Shown here piece by piece: positions 13,801 to 26,800 of a stretch of DNA of 64,000 nucleotides. The DNA comes from Mycteria americana. Its lineage: Eukaryota; Chordata; Aves; Ciconiiformes; Ciconiidae. The stretch's first letter is position 1. Each line of letters starts with the position of its first letter. Made by a program: the position numbers and the translations under genes. The stretch lies in NCBI RefSeq assembly GCF_035582795.1, contig NC_134370.1:47169501-47233500 (forward strand), written 5' to 3'. A model generated the notes under the pieces. The model did not search any database. It was not told the origin of the DNA and was given only the letters and a program-made list of their open reading frames with translations.

Positions 13801-14773
13801 TCCAGGAATAAGTACCAGGCAGTTCCAGCAGCTACGGACCTAGATGTCTCTGCTCAGGCCAAGCTACCCTCTCTTATACTAGAGTAGTTGATCCCGCTGG
13901 TACCATAGGGCCAGGGACAAGGTCCCATGGCACATCAGCACCACTGCTGCAGTTTTTGACATTTCCACGCTGTCTTGACTTTCCAGGCCCCTTCACGTCC
14001 TCTGCCACACAAATCACTGCAATAACTGCAAAGTCTGCTGGCTGTGCTCAGGGAGTTGTTTGCTGTGCTCCAAAAGCAGCAAATAGGTATTTGACCCTTG
14101 CTAATCCAGAGTCCTCCCTGAGGTGGGAAGATCAGCATAGTTATACCCAGAGGCAGCAAAGAATTGGGGCCTGGCTGGGCAAAACTTGGAGCAACTCTTT
14201 CTATTAGGACCCCATGAAGTTTCAAAAGAAACAATCAGTGCTTCAGAAGTCACATCGAGGTAAGATGTAAGCTCCCAAGTTTGCCAAATGAGGATGAAAA
14301 CCAGAAATACAACATTAATGTGTTGCAGGTTCCTGTCTTCCACAGTCCAGCACAGCCACAGCATCCTGGTGTACATCTGTCCACGCAGCAAGGGAAGCAA
14401 CGGTTGTCATGAGCCCGTGCAGCAGAGTCTCTGAAGCTAGTGTTGGTTTAATTAATAAGGACTCATGCCTGTTTAAAAAGAGTTTCAGAGTATGTGAGAA
14501 ACTAGTTTCAACCAAACTACCTCACTGCCAAAGAGGCTGATGATGGATTTAGGCTGTATTAGTCCACCGCTCCCTTCCACCATTGCTGAAATGCATTTTC
14601 TCAGCACATTCTCTTTCTAGCCATACAAGACCACGTAGTAGTTCTGTCTTCTCTCAACACAGTCTAAAATCTCCATTCAATGTCTTCGCTAGAGCACCTC
14701 ATGGAGGTGAGTTACACTACTTTAAAAGTTTGCTGGCTAATGCAAGCTCATCAGGTTTATTTGCTGTACTCAC
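13801..14773. other. Non-coding DNA next to TRIP4 exon 11
   Basis: This is the sequence immediately 3' (on the minus strand) of the donor of TRIP4 exon 11. I searched it for the expected next exon (an 'SPFVFICxNPQEM...FPIKG' type segment) and found none. No repeat is clear beyond the fading edge of the CR1. Confidence 0.4.
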
Positions 14774-14865
14774 CTGCTCATTAAATTGCTCTTGCAGTAA
14801 ACAATCGGTCACGTCCACGCAGCCTAGGAGGCACCCTGAGGGATAATCGCTTGGAAATTCCACAT
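14774..14865 (-). CDS. TRIP4: TRIP4 coding exon 11 (ASCH domain)
   Basis: This exon encodes residues 497-527: 'DVEFPSDYPSGCLLGCVDVT' then DCLLQEQFNEQ, matching human 'DVEFPNDYPSGCLLGCVDLI'. The acceptor is TCGATGCAG and the donor GTGAGT. The good donor shows that at least one more coding exon follows to the left. Confidence 0.94.
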
Positions 14866-17800
14866 CTGCATCGAAAGAAATATCTCTTAAGGGGGCTCAC
14901 ATCCCCATACACATAGCTGGGGTCTTCTAACCCACAGCTGCCTTCCCCTCCCACCATGCACTTCTACTTTTTGAGGCATAAGAAAACACACAGCAATTTT
15001 AACACCCTACCATTCTTTTTCCAGCTCAGGATCTTCACCATGACAGGACTAAGGCTGGGAGATTTAATTACATATACACCTTTCCCTGCTTAGTTTCTGA
15101 CAGAGGAACATATAGTGCAGGAAGGGCTCCTGGCTCTGAGGAGGGAGCAGGCAATCCTGCTGTATGACATTTAAGCTGGCTGATGTGCAGAAACACCGCA
15201 CAAACAGGGGTACAGTGCAGCCACCAGCATCATCCTACCCACATGAGAAAATAACATCTTCCTGAGAACCTGCAGCTTTTCAATCCTGATTTCTACAAGG
15301 TCAGAATGCATGAAAAGGTTTTCACATCACTGTAAACAGAATGAAACACAAGCCACTTCACACGCACTCAAGCACACAGTCGACAGCTTGTTGCTTGAGC
15401 CAAGAATAAAATTAAGTCCTTTGCTGTCAAAAGCTATCACAGAAGTCAGGTGCAATTTGCCAGTGTTTGTGCTTGGAGTACGTGACCAGCTAAAGGATGG
15501 AGTTGAAGTCTGCCACCATACCCATTCAACTGACGAAATACAGAAAGGATGAAGAGAATTTCAAGAACAGAAGGTTAAAAAGCAAAGCAGTAGTAACTGC
15601 TCAGCAGAGAGGGCTTTCTGACACTGCTCATTACGTGGCTCAATGTACCAAATAATACAAAGATCCAAGGAGAGAAGTTCACCTTTCTGGAGCAGCATTC
15701 TGTAGGTGGTCTCCAGTTCAGAGATTTCCTGAGGGGAAGGTCTTTTAGCAGTAGCTGCAATCCATAACCGGCCTCTATGAGATGTGTACCAGGTCCTGCC
15801 CTCCACCCTAAAGAACAAAGGAGAATCTAGGACTTAAATTTCAGCAGAAATCACTCAGACAGATTTTTCAATCTAATGTTTTGCTACACAATTCCTGCTG
15901 CTAAGCTTTGCCCTGACTATTTAAACTCAAGCAATGTGTCAGCACTACAGAGAAAAGCTGAGATGAGCAAGAAATAATGCCACAAGCAGAGCATGTCCTT
16001 ACTGCTCCAGAGCAACAGCAAAAAAGGACATCAATCCCCTGCAAATACAGCAGTACGCTGGACATGTGTGTAGGACAACCTGTTCATACAATTCCCTTAC
16101 AAGCTCAAAAAGTTATGCACAGTAAGCACGCAATCTAGGGAGTAATAAATGACCATGAATCCATATGAAGCTGTCGTTAGCTGCAGCTCTTGGGGATCCC
16201 AGCATGGGCACTAGGCATCAATGCTGCAGCTGCATCAGAGTGGCTGACAGCATCCCCAGACCACCTGGATGCAGAAGCCAAGCACATTAAGATTTACAGC
16301 ATCTTTAGCTTAGGAAGTGAAAAAGCTTTGCTCTGTAAAATGAAAAATTCTGTGAAGGAAAGGAGTAAAAAGGCTAAAGAAGATTCTTTGTTCTATATTA
16401 GTGGTAGGAAAGGTGAATTAACATGTCAGAGATGCTGTCCTGAAGGAGCTTCTCTTTGTAACTTGATTCCTAGCCCAGAGGGGGAAGGTGGTGGCAAGGT
16501 GGGGGGTCATCAGGTTTGGTTTTTTTTAAACAAAGCCTGGTGCCACTGTTGGCTTCTTTATGATGGACAAAAGGACCACAAGAACATATTTCACATTTTC
16601 AGCTTATTTGCCTTTCAAATTCCAGAAAGGTACACCTTGACTATAGTGCAGAAATCTCAGCCTCTCTCTACATTTACCCACTGTGAAGAAACTTGTACCT
16701 TCCAGGTTTGCTACTCTCATGGAAAACCAATTCATCAGGCTTCTCAAACCATCAGTACAGTGGATGAGGAAGCATGGCTTCCAAACTTGGAGCTATCAGT
16801 AGGTATCAATCACTGTACAAAGTGAGCGAGTCCACAGAGGTCCTCTGAGGAACACAACTTCCCAGCTCGCCTACAAACCAAGAGCTGGTCAGGATACAAC
16901 ACAGTTCAGGCCATCCCTTTACCTTTTGATTCCTCTTATGAGCAAGGAAGCCCAAGGCTGGTGTATGCTGAGGCACCAACCATCATCCGAGATCTCCTGC
17001 AACTCTCGATCCTGAATCCGCAACCTGTTCCGCTCCGAGCCAGACTCATTTCCAGCATCCATGGAATGGATGGCTTTCCGGTGGGGGAGCAAACCAGTTT
17101 GGTCCACCCACTTCAGTGTGTTCAACAGAAACAAGAAAAAGGTTAGCACCTCTCTAGGAAAAATGTATATCAAGGCCAAATCCTATTTGAAGTTTTCCTT
17201 CATTTAAGGACAGAGTTATTACTTTTATTGGGATCACTCTTCCTTCCTTGCAAGCTTGCTGTGCTTACATGTGATACTTTGGCAGGAGGAAAAGCAAGGT
17301 CACACTCTGCTCTGTGCAGCTTTTCCTTTCTATGCATTACAGGTAAACCATGGATTTAAAGAATAAATCTACCTGCTGGTGTTTCAAAGCATTCACAGGA
17401 AGATACAATTTTCAAAACATATTCACAGCCATCAACACTCAAAACTGGGAACCATCCAGCCTCCAAATGCTTAGCAGACACCAAGAACACCACTATTAAA
17501 GTGGAATTAGAGAGCAGAAATTATGCCCTTTGGAAATTGGAAATCTGGTGGAAAAGGCTTCATAAATAGAGCTGAAAAAGTGACACAACACAACCTAGAG
17601 TCTCAGAAATTCTTTCGGGTTCTTGAAGAGGAGGTAGGAGACTAAAATTCAGATAAACCAAACCTCCCAAGAGCAGGGAACAGAGCAGGGCATTGGTAAA
17701 CCTTTTCTGTCCCCAACTCAGATGGCTAATGAGGATCTCCCAGACACAGGGGAGGAAAGAGGTATTACAAACATGCTAGAATTCACAATTCTTAAGCTCA

Positions 17801-20800
17801 GCTCTCCCAAAGTTAGTCATTACTCTGGTATAAATCATTCAACTCATACTGACCAAAGGAGCAGGCTGAAGAAGATGGGGATTCACTAAAATACTAGTAT
17901 TCAGAGTCATCTTTGCTTCTGGGCTCCCAGGTGGCTTGCTCAGCATGCCACAATTGATGGCTTCAATGGTTTCATCCAGTCTGCAAGCACAAACAAGAGG
18001 CATGAAAATTCCCTGCTTCCCCTGGCAATGTCTCCCTTCTCCTCACACAAACATTTCTGACCCAAAGCATTTTTTTTGCCACCTCCCCTAGCTAAACGAT
18101 TTCCTTGCTAGGTCTGATTTTTAATTTGAACAGTCACTCTTATCTACCACAGAAACTCAGCCTGGTTTGAATTTGAGATGAATTGGGCCTGTTGAGATAA
18201 GCCTTCTGCAACATCTCTTTCCAGGGCAGCTTTATCTTTAACAGACACACCAGCTACTGAAACCCTGTACAAGCCTCACACAGCTGGGCTTTGGAGGGGG
18301 GTCTCAGCAGAGTTGCACTGAAAGAGATGATATGCTGGAAGCCAAAAAGACTCTCAGGGAAGAAAAGAATGCAAAACTGCATCCTAGTCTTGGAAGTGCC
18401 CTTCAAGGGAACGGCTTGCTTAGCTTTCCTTACACTTGTTCTTCTAGATTCAGCCAGACCACCATCCATAATGATTTTCACCTCCCTGCTCTTGAGCATG
18501 CCTTCACATTACCAGTTCTCGCTCACTTGCTGTGGTATTCATCCATGCTGTTGTCTTCCTCCAGGATCTGCCTGCCAGCGAAGTCGAGGGTGATTTTTTT
18601 GGCAAGTCGAGAGGCGTGACGCAGCTCCTGCAGTTCCTGCTCTCTCTTTTGGAGGGCCTCTCTTTCCTGCTTGGAGAGCCACTGGTTGGAGTCCGTGGCA
18701 AAGTAATCTGATTCATCATCAATGACCTGGGTTCGACGCGTGCTGGCAAGAAGCAACCGTAATGGTAGAAGATAAACACAGCCGGACAGTGACACAGCAC
18801 TACCTGCCCCAAACCTGCCTTCCTACCAGCTCCTTTCTGTTCTCTCCAGAGATCTGGACTGTCAGGGACATAGAGCAAGGACATCCAAACAGGACCCATT
18901 TGAGGGGTTCACTCTTGTTCCACCAAACGCCAACATTAAGGTGTCTGTAGCTACAGCCCAGGTTTTAGCAGGAACTCTCTAACATTTCCGTTAAAGGTAG
19001 CTCAGCCTGCCAGATAATTTACATTATTTCAGAATAGTCTCACAGCTAATATCTTACCTTGTCCTGTCAAATTCCAACAACTTGTCTTTGTGTTTCACAG
19101 CCATTTCCAGGCCTGCTTTGAGTCCAGCTTCTTGTCGAGGCAGTAAGTCTTTGCTTATGGCATCCAAATTCCCTGAACTTTCAGCACCTGAGATAGAAAA
19201 TAAATCACACCCCAATAGTCAGGGACTGGCCAGTTGTTTAAAGCCCAGTCTTGGTGGGGCTGGCTGCAGAAAAGCCCCCTAAAACAGATGCCATTCAAGG
19301 AGCTAAAAGAACAACCTTGCACCAAGATCAGCACCATTCCAAACCAGGTTCAAGGCCCAATTTTCCCTCTAGTCCCTTTCACAGACTCCTTCCTCCAAAT
19401 AGGAGGAAGCATTTAAATACCATAGTGACAACGTCTAGGTAGTGTTTAGAGAGAAGGTCTTGGTCTTTGATTCTCCTTCACCCTTCCCTAACAATTTGGG
19501 CAGTCCAAATTCCGCCCATCACCAACCACAGGCGTTGAGTCCCCTCCTAAAAGCCAAATTCTCTCCTAAGTGTTTTTACCTCCACAAAGAGACTCTTGGT
19601 CACGACAGATCACTGACAATTGCCAGTTAGAAGGCTTGCTCTGTGTGTGTCTGCTGCTGTATGAGCCTCTCGCAAATGAAATCCTTCCCCCAACACACCT
19701 CAGCAGGTTTTTCAGACCAGCTATTGTTAGAGACAGAGAAATCTATTCCCAGCAACGATCTATTCTTTCTTACCATTTCTGGTAAGGGGCCAAAAACCAA
19801 ACATAAAACCAAAAGCCGGGGGGGTGGGGGGGGAAGGTTTGCATCAAAGCCACAATGGAACAAACCAGTGTATTTCACAGAAGACATCATGCAGGCTAAA
19901 GGCTTTATTTCAGGAAAACAAAAAAGTCTGTATTCCCCTATTGTCGCCGATCCACATTTGTTTGATCCCAAGACAAATAGCTATCCATGTTTCTGCTTTC
20001 ACCTACATAGATAACGCACAAAACAAGACCTGGCAGGGGTAGAAGGGAAGATGGATAAAATGGGTAAGAAAAGGGGATCCTGAAGTACATCAGAATCTCT
20101 ACAGGACAATTATAAGCAGACTGACTCTATGATCAGCTGTTCTTCTCAAGGACTTACAGGATCTCCTGCCATCTCAGCAGCTCTAAAGAGAAGTTGACAC
20201 CAAGACCCAGAGTAAATATTTCCCCAGTTCTTCAGCAAAGTGTATTTTCCAACCCAGAACACTGTGACCTTGGCTATATTTCAGCTAAACTCAGACAAAC
20301 ATCCCCATAATGCACAGGTCTTCACTGGGAGACTGGGTATTATTTCCTCTTGCTTTCCTTGGCTCTGTTCCTATTTTTAGCTCCCAAGATAAGCGTTAGA
20401 CGAGAAGAGTCATTAGAAAATATTAACCACCACCTCTCTAGACCCAGCAAAACAGATAGCAGCACTTCATCTTCCACAGCACACATTCCACATGAGACTT
20501 AGCCTAATTTTCAAGGACTGCTACAATGATCCAGTTCATGTGATTGATTCAGGAACGCCTAACAAGCAGCCTTGGGGCCTCTGGGTAAGGACATTACACA
20601 CTGCCATTTGACACTCACAGTTATCACCTTTGTTTAAGTCCACAAATGCTGCCGAGTGCTTGCTGAGAGGATACAAGGAGCTGGCTTCCCAGCCATCCTT
20701 TTAATGCCCACCATAAACACTGTGCAGCAACAGGGGCAAGTGGCTCCATAAAGTCTGAAGGAAACAGAGTTCACAAACTGTCCTGGCAATTTACATCCCA

Positions 20801-23800
20801 GAGAAACATTAAAGTGCCAGCTCCCAAAAAAGAATTACCTTTAGACTTTGCCAGCAATTCTTTATAATTTGGATGAATGGATCTAGACAATTTACACACC
20901 AGGACATACACACTCTCATTCCTCCATAACATCAAGGCAACTGTAGCACAGTGAGGCAGAGGAGGAGGACTGCTGTTGCATAACTGATTGGATTCATTAT
21001 ATTACAGGTATGTAATTGTTGCTGACCTGCCATGAGCTTCTTCAGCAACTTCTGGCTCTTGTTGGAGTCCCGTTGAAGAATGTCCTGCTCTTCTTTAGTA
21101 CACACCTAAGGAAAAAAATGAAGACTTAGGAAAGACATCACATGCTTGATTAGCTTCAGAGCCTTGGACAACAGCTCCAGGTAAGCTGTTTAAAACGGCC
21201 AAGATAGTCCACACCTCCTTCCCTTTGGTGTTATCTACACAGGGAGAATCCTGAAAGCTTGTTCTTTATTAAAAGCAATCCATGAGAAATGTACAGCTTG
21301 GTCTTTCTCAGTTCTGTGGGTGGGCACACTGCCAGGTGATCTCAAAGGATGAGAAATGCACTCAGAATCTCCCTAAGCAGATGAACAATGCTTAACACAG
21401 AGGTCCTCTCTCCTGGTTGGCCACTTGGAGTTAAACAGATGTTTTAAATCAGATTGGTTGCTATTTTTAAACATTTTCTTCATCCAACCAATATTTTCCT
21501 CTCTCCTGAAGTTAACTTTACTTAATCTGCAGTCACTAACTTGCCCCCTTTTCTCCAAAAGGTGCCCTTTCAACCTAATACAGGGTGTAACAGGTATCCC
21601 AAATGATGCACACCACACAAGCGTTGAAGAAAAGTCAGCACACTGGCCCTGGCCATGTCTCCTGACCCTTACAAGGCTACCAGAGCTGTGCCCAGGATGG
21701 GGCTGAAGCCTTGTGCACATTTTGGACACTAGTGTGATGCACAGGAGAGCCACAGGAGACTGTCATAAATCAGGCAAGTTCCAAAGTGATGTAACTTATG
21801 AGGGAAACCTCTCTGCTCTCTGATGCAGCATATCATAAAAGAAACACAAAGTGACTTCAAGCCACAGCAGTTCTCCTTCCCCTAGAAGGAGACAGTACAG
21901 GTTCTTCCCTGCCCAGCTTTAGAGCTTGGAGAACTTTGCTAGAGGAACTTTGATCTGAGAGGTTAACTCAGCCCCATGCCATTTCAAAGCCCTGAGCAAA
22001 CTATGTCATGTTCAAGCACAGCAAATAAAAACTACCTCATTACTAACCAGAGCACCACAGAACAAGCAGGGTCCAGAGCCCTCCTGCTCACAGACAATGC
22101 GCCCGCAAACCAAGCAGTTGTTGATGAGCTTGTGCTTCTGGCCCAGGCACTCGCAGGTGTGACGCCCAGGGATCAGGACAGTCAGCTTGTTTTGCCCCTC
22201 CTTGGTATACAGGCTGACATATTTGGGCTTCTTCTTAGAGGAATTGCCACTGCTGCTGACTCCACTGCTGTTCTCCTGTGCCTGAGAAGCAAAAAAAAAA
22301 ATAAACAAACAAACTGTATTCACAATGCAATACCAGCAGCAAAGAGAAAGCACTGACCCTTGAACAGGCTGACGAGACTCAGACAAGTGTTATTCTGCCT
22401 AACTGGAATTAAACTTGGACCAGACCCCAGATTCAATGGAAATACAAGCTTATCCCTGCCAGGAAAGGTCCAAGGAATCTAAATAAAGCAAGGACATAAG
22501 GAAGTTGCTGATCCACTTGATATTTGCTGCCTCTGAAAGCTAAAACTGCTTGGGTCTAGATGGCAGGCGTGCCATCAGTCCTCCAGACCTGCAATATCAA
22601 CTCACAGGTATTTAACACCTTCAAACAGCAGCTCAGCTACTCCTAGATTTCTTTTCAAGGGCTATTTAAATTATAACAACACCTTGTTTGTAACTATGAA
22701 GTCCTGTGCATGCCTAACCCCAGAAACAGAGCCACTGGTGGCAGCAGGACGTCTTCATTCACAGCCAGTTCACCACCCAGCATTTTTCACGTTTTCCACC
22801 CAGCACAGCCACCTGAGCAGAGGTTTTCCATGCACTGCATGTTCAAGTATTTAGCTGTAATGTAAATTCTTCTCATTTCATGACTTGGCATCAGTGATTC
22901 ACCTCTCTGAGTTTCAATCAGGTACTGCATTGGGTCAGGCTTTGGGTCAGGGACTGAGCTTTGGGTCAGGCCAAAGCAGATTGGCCTGATCAGAAACAAA
23001 GCAAGATATTTTAGATGATGGCTGGATTAATAATCTAATAGCGGAATTCTCTGTTTTCTCCCTCAGACCTTACACATTGATCAAAGAAACAAAAGGTTCC
23101 TCCTCCCACCTGACATCTCCAGCAGGTACCAGCTGAGAAGTGAATTGTTGAGAAGTTAATTGCAGGAATTAATTACAGCACAGAAATAATTCCAGGGGAA
23201 CAGAACAAAGGCAACTGCTACCATTTATCCAGCAATATTTAAAAACAGATGCTTTGAAAAGCAAGCACAACACACTCCAGACACAAACCTATCTCATAAC
23301 ACTAGATGAGATTGGTTGCAACCATGAATTGCACGCTAGCCACGACCAAGAAAGTCTAGGACTTATTACCCTTACCTATTTCAGCAAGCAGCACTCCAAT
23401 ATAAATGCACTCACAGGCCTTTAGTTGTCATATCTGTGACACGCCTGAAAATCCTCTTGCAGCTCAAGCACATCTTTTCTTTGCCTCTCCTCTCCACAGT
23501 CTCTCTCGACAATGGAAAAGAGGATTTCTCAAAAACCCTTTCCCAGAAAGCATGTTTTCATTTACCACAGAACAACAACTCGCTTTCTCTGCTAGCTGCA
23601 TGCTAGAGGATCGCTCCTGCTCCCTGACCCACACCTCAGCTAGTACTGCTTCTACGTCCCATGTCCTCCCACTGCTTCTCTCGGTGACGGTGCCATGCTG
23701 TGGCATTAGGACACCTCTTGTCTTGACTCTTTTTACCAGCTCTGCTCTCAGTATCAGCAGGCTACTGGTTTAGTGGCAAGCGGATGCAGCATTTCCAGTC

Positions 23801-26800
23801 CCCCTAGTTCCGCCCAACTGGCTTTACTGCCACTGCCAAATCCAAATACTACTGTCATGAAAAAAAAAAAACAAAATCAGATAAAGCAACTTTGGTTAGC
23901 AAACCTTGGCAGAGCTTTCTCAGTTGTTTTGGGGGTTTCTTTAATTAAGTTAGAAGATAACTACAAGGAAATGAAACATTACTGTCCATTTTTAACTCTC
24001 CCGTTCAAAAAATGTGGGTTTTATGTCTTACAAACAAATACTTTTACAAACACTTTAAGCATTTGTAGCCTCCCTGCTACGAAAACCTCAATTGAAAAAT
24101 GTAACTAAGTTCCACCATTTATCCAGGTGTGACCCTCACTTTCAGGATTTAGGTGTTGCTCAGTCAGGGTCGCACTCAGATAAGTTCACGGAATTTAATT
24201 TTGAGAGGTGCAACGTGCTCGATGTTCATAGCATGAAGGACTCCACTGCAAGACTAATGATGCAAGTTAAGCACACTGCATATCCACACACTTATTTCTG
24301 TGGAGCACACTCTTGTGCTCAGACAGCAATAGAGTGATCTGCTGTATTTGATGCAACCTGGGACCACAGATGTATAGCTGGATCCATACCTAAGGAAGGA
24401 GCTCGGGTTCCCAGCAAGCAGCTCTCAGTCAAAACTCACTACACCAGAAATAAAATCCAGAAATTCATCCTAAGTAATTACAATGACATTTAACAGCAAA
24501 GATTGTCATATTTGATGCAGACTGTGGGAAACGGTTCTGCTGAACGGAAAGCAAGTCTGCTGCAAAAAGTTAGTTAACTATCACAGAGAAAGGCAACTAT
24601 TCCTTGCTGCATGGCCTTGTGCTGCTTGAAAATAGCAGGATTTCCTGGTTTTTAGCATTTCTATGCCCTTGTTTTGCAGTTTCTTTCACTGCAGCTCAGA
24701 CTGTTTATGAATACTGGAAAAAAAAAAGTTTCCACAAAATTGAACAACATCTCAATTTCAACACTAAAGGTGCAGGAGTGGGGCTGAACAGGAGAGGGAA
24801 ATGGCCAAACGAGAGCTGCTGCTCAGTGGAAAGGCGCTAGCTACAGCTCTCAGATTCCTCTATCTAGCCCCCAAGGCCTCCTCTCTGAAGCAGCCTGAAA
24901 TATTTCAGTTGCCAAATTAAAGCTTTATTCAGCATGACTGGGAAGTTTTAAATACAGCAAGAAGGAATGTTCTTGGTGGCAACCACTTGGTGGCTACCTT
25001 AATTCCTCAACCTTCACACCTCTGCTTTAATAAAATACCTTTTATTACTAATTACAGCATCTACTTCCATTGTCCACTCTCTCATCCAGGCTTCTTTGGG
25101 GGGAGTAAAACCCATTTGGACATAGTCGCTACCTGATGATTATTTTACTCTCCATTATAGACACAAACATACACAATCTTTCTCCCCATCCTCATATTAT
25201 TTGCCCCACAGCAGTGAGACTCCTGGACACACACACAGGGTAGGAGCACAGCCTGTCCAAATCCGCAGTCAGCTCTGAACAGTCAATGCACACGAACAGC
25301 CACCCCTCTTGTTGCAACTGGCCAACCATACAACTCGCTGACAGTGCACTTGCAGCATGGGACCCCTGCCTATCCCAATGGCTGCCAAAATATTTGTTCA
25401 GGTTATAGCTTGTGGCTGCCACGTTGCATGCTGTCTATAAGTGAACAAAGATACACGAACGTATATCTCACAGAAGCTGTGCTGTATGTAAGACAAGACA
25501 AGGTTTGCAGGGGGAGGCAAGCATTTATGCCTCCCCCTGCAGGGGGGACATTTTGCAGGGGGAGGCAAGACCCAGTGATGTAGCTGGAAAACACGAACAT
25601 GCTTTCAGGTACATAATCCCCTTTGTCAGGGCTCTGATAATGAAGGATTCGTATTTCTGAAAGCTTATCTCCTCCTTCCAATCACATCTTTTGTTAGTGT
25701 TTGATAGAACCTTTCCTCGTGACCCAAGTTCAAAGCATGCCCTCAGCACCCAGTGACACACAGCCTGCCCTCCCATACCACACACACTCACCTTGGCCAA
25801 GTCAAGGGGCGTTTTTACCTCCTCTACATGTGCACTTGGATCAGCATACCCAGGTGTGTCCTGCTTGTTCCTTCCTTTGCGTTTACCCTTTTTCACTTGG
25901 TCCCCAGCCCGAGGCACTTCCGAAGCCTCTGAAAGCATGCGTAAGCACAAAGAAAGGCTGGGTAACTACCAGCAAGAGAAAGATGTCCTCGAACTCTTGG
26001 TGAATGAAAATGGCCATTACACCATCACAACGTACAGAAATAAGATCAGTCATGGGCAGTCATGGCATGTAATCATTTATAAACAGAATAACTGAGACAA
26101 GCTTATTTGAGACTTCAATTCCTTCCTCCCTGTACCACTCACCATCCTTTTTCCGATACACTGGCAAAGGCTCGGATGGGAGCTGGGAGGATTTCCGCCA
26201 CCTGGCCAGCAGTTCTTCTACAAACTGACTCTTCTTCCCATCAGTCCCCTGAACAAGGTCAACGACGTACTCCCGGATCTCATCCTCGTTTGTTATTGAC
26301 AAGATGTACCTGCAAAGAGGACAGGATGGAGAAAAATGGGTAAGGGGACTTTTGTTCCGAGAAGACCAATGGTCTAATCGCACACATGTGTGATTTATCT
26401 CTCCTCTTCAGATCAGGTGTCTGTAGAGACCATGGTAAGAAATGGGTTTATGAGTCAAATTTTGAGACAGGCACTTTGGGAAAGCCTTGTGAAATTCTGA
26501 GACAGACACTTTGGGAAATCCCTTGTGGCTGTTTCACTGAAAAAAAAGTAAGGTAAATTATCTTTCTCCTCCTGTTCCAAAGCAGAGTGACATCCTCCCT
26601 GACACTTCTGCCAAACATTACACATCCTGAGGCTCCAGTTCCCACTGAGTCACATAGAAAATCTAAGCACAAACCAACAAGCTCCTGCTTAAACAGAAGG
26701 AGAAAGCAGCCCTTCCTCACCTCCCCACAATGACTCCACACTTCCCCCTGCCACCTCCCACCCCCCGGTCCTCTCACGGGGCACCCACCCGAGGGACAAC

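Noticed and set aside
22283-22386. Upstream extension of the TRIP4 exon 4 ORF to a further Met
   Set aside because: The extra residues translate the intron's T-rich tract. The CAG acceptor at 22282 joins exon 3 in phase at the conserved AK|AQEN.
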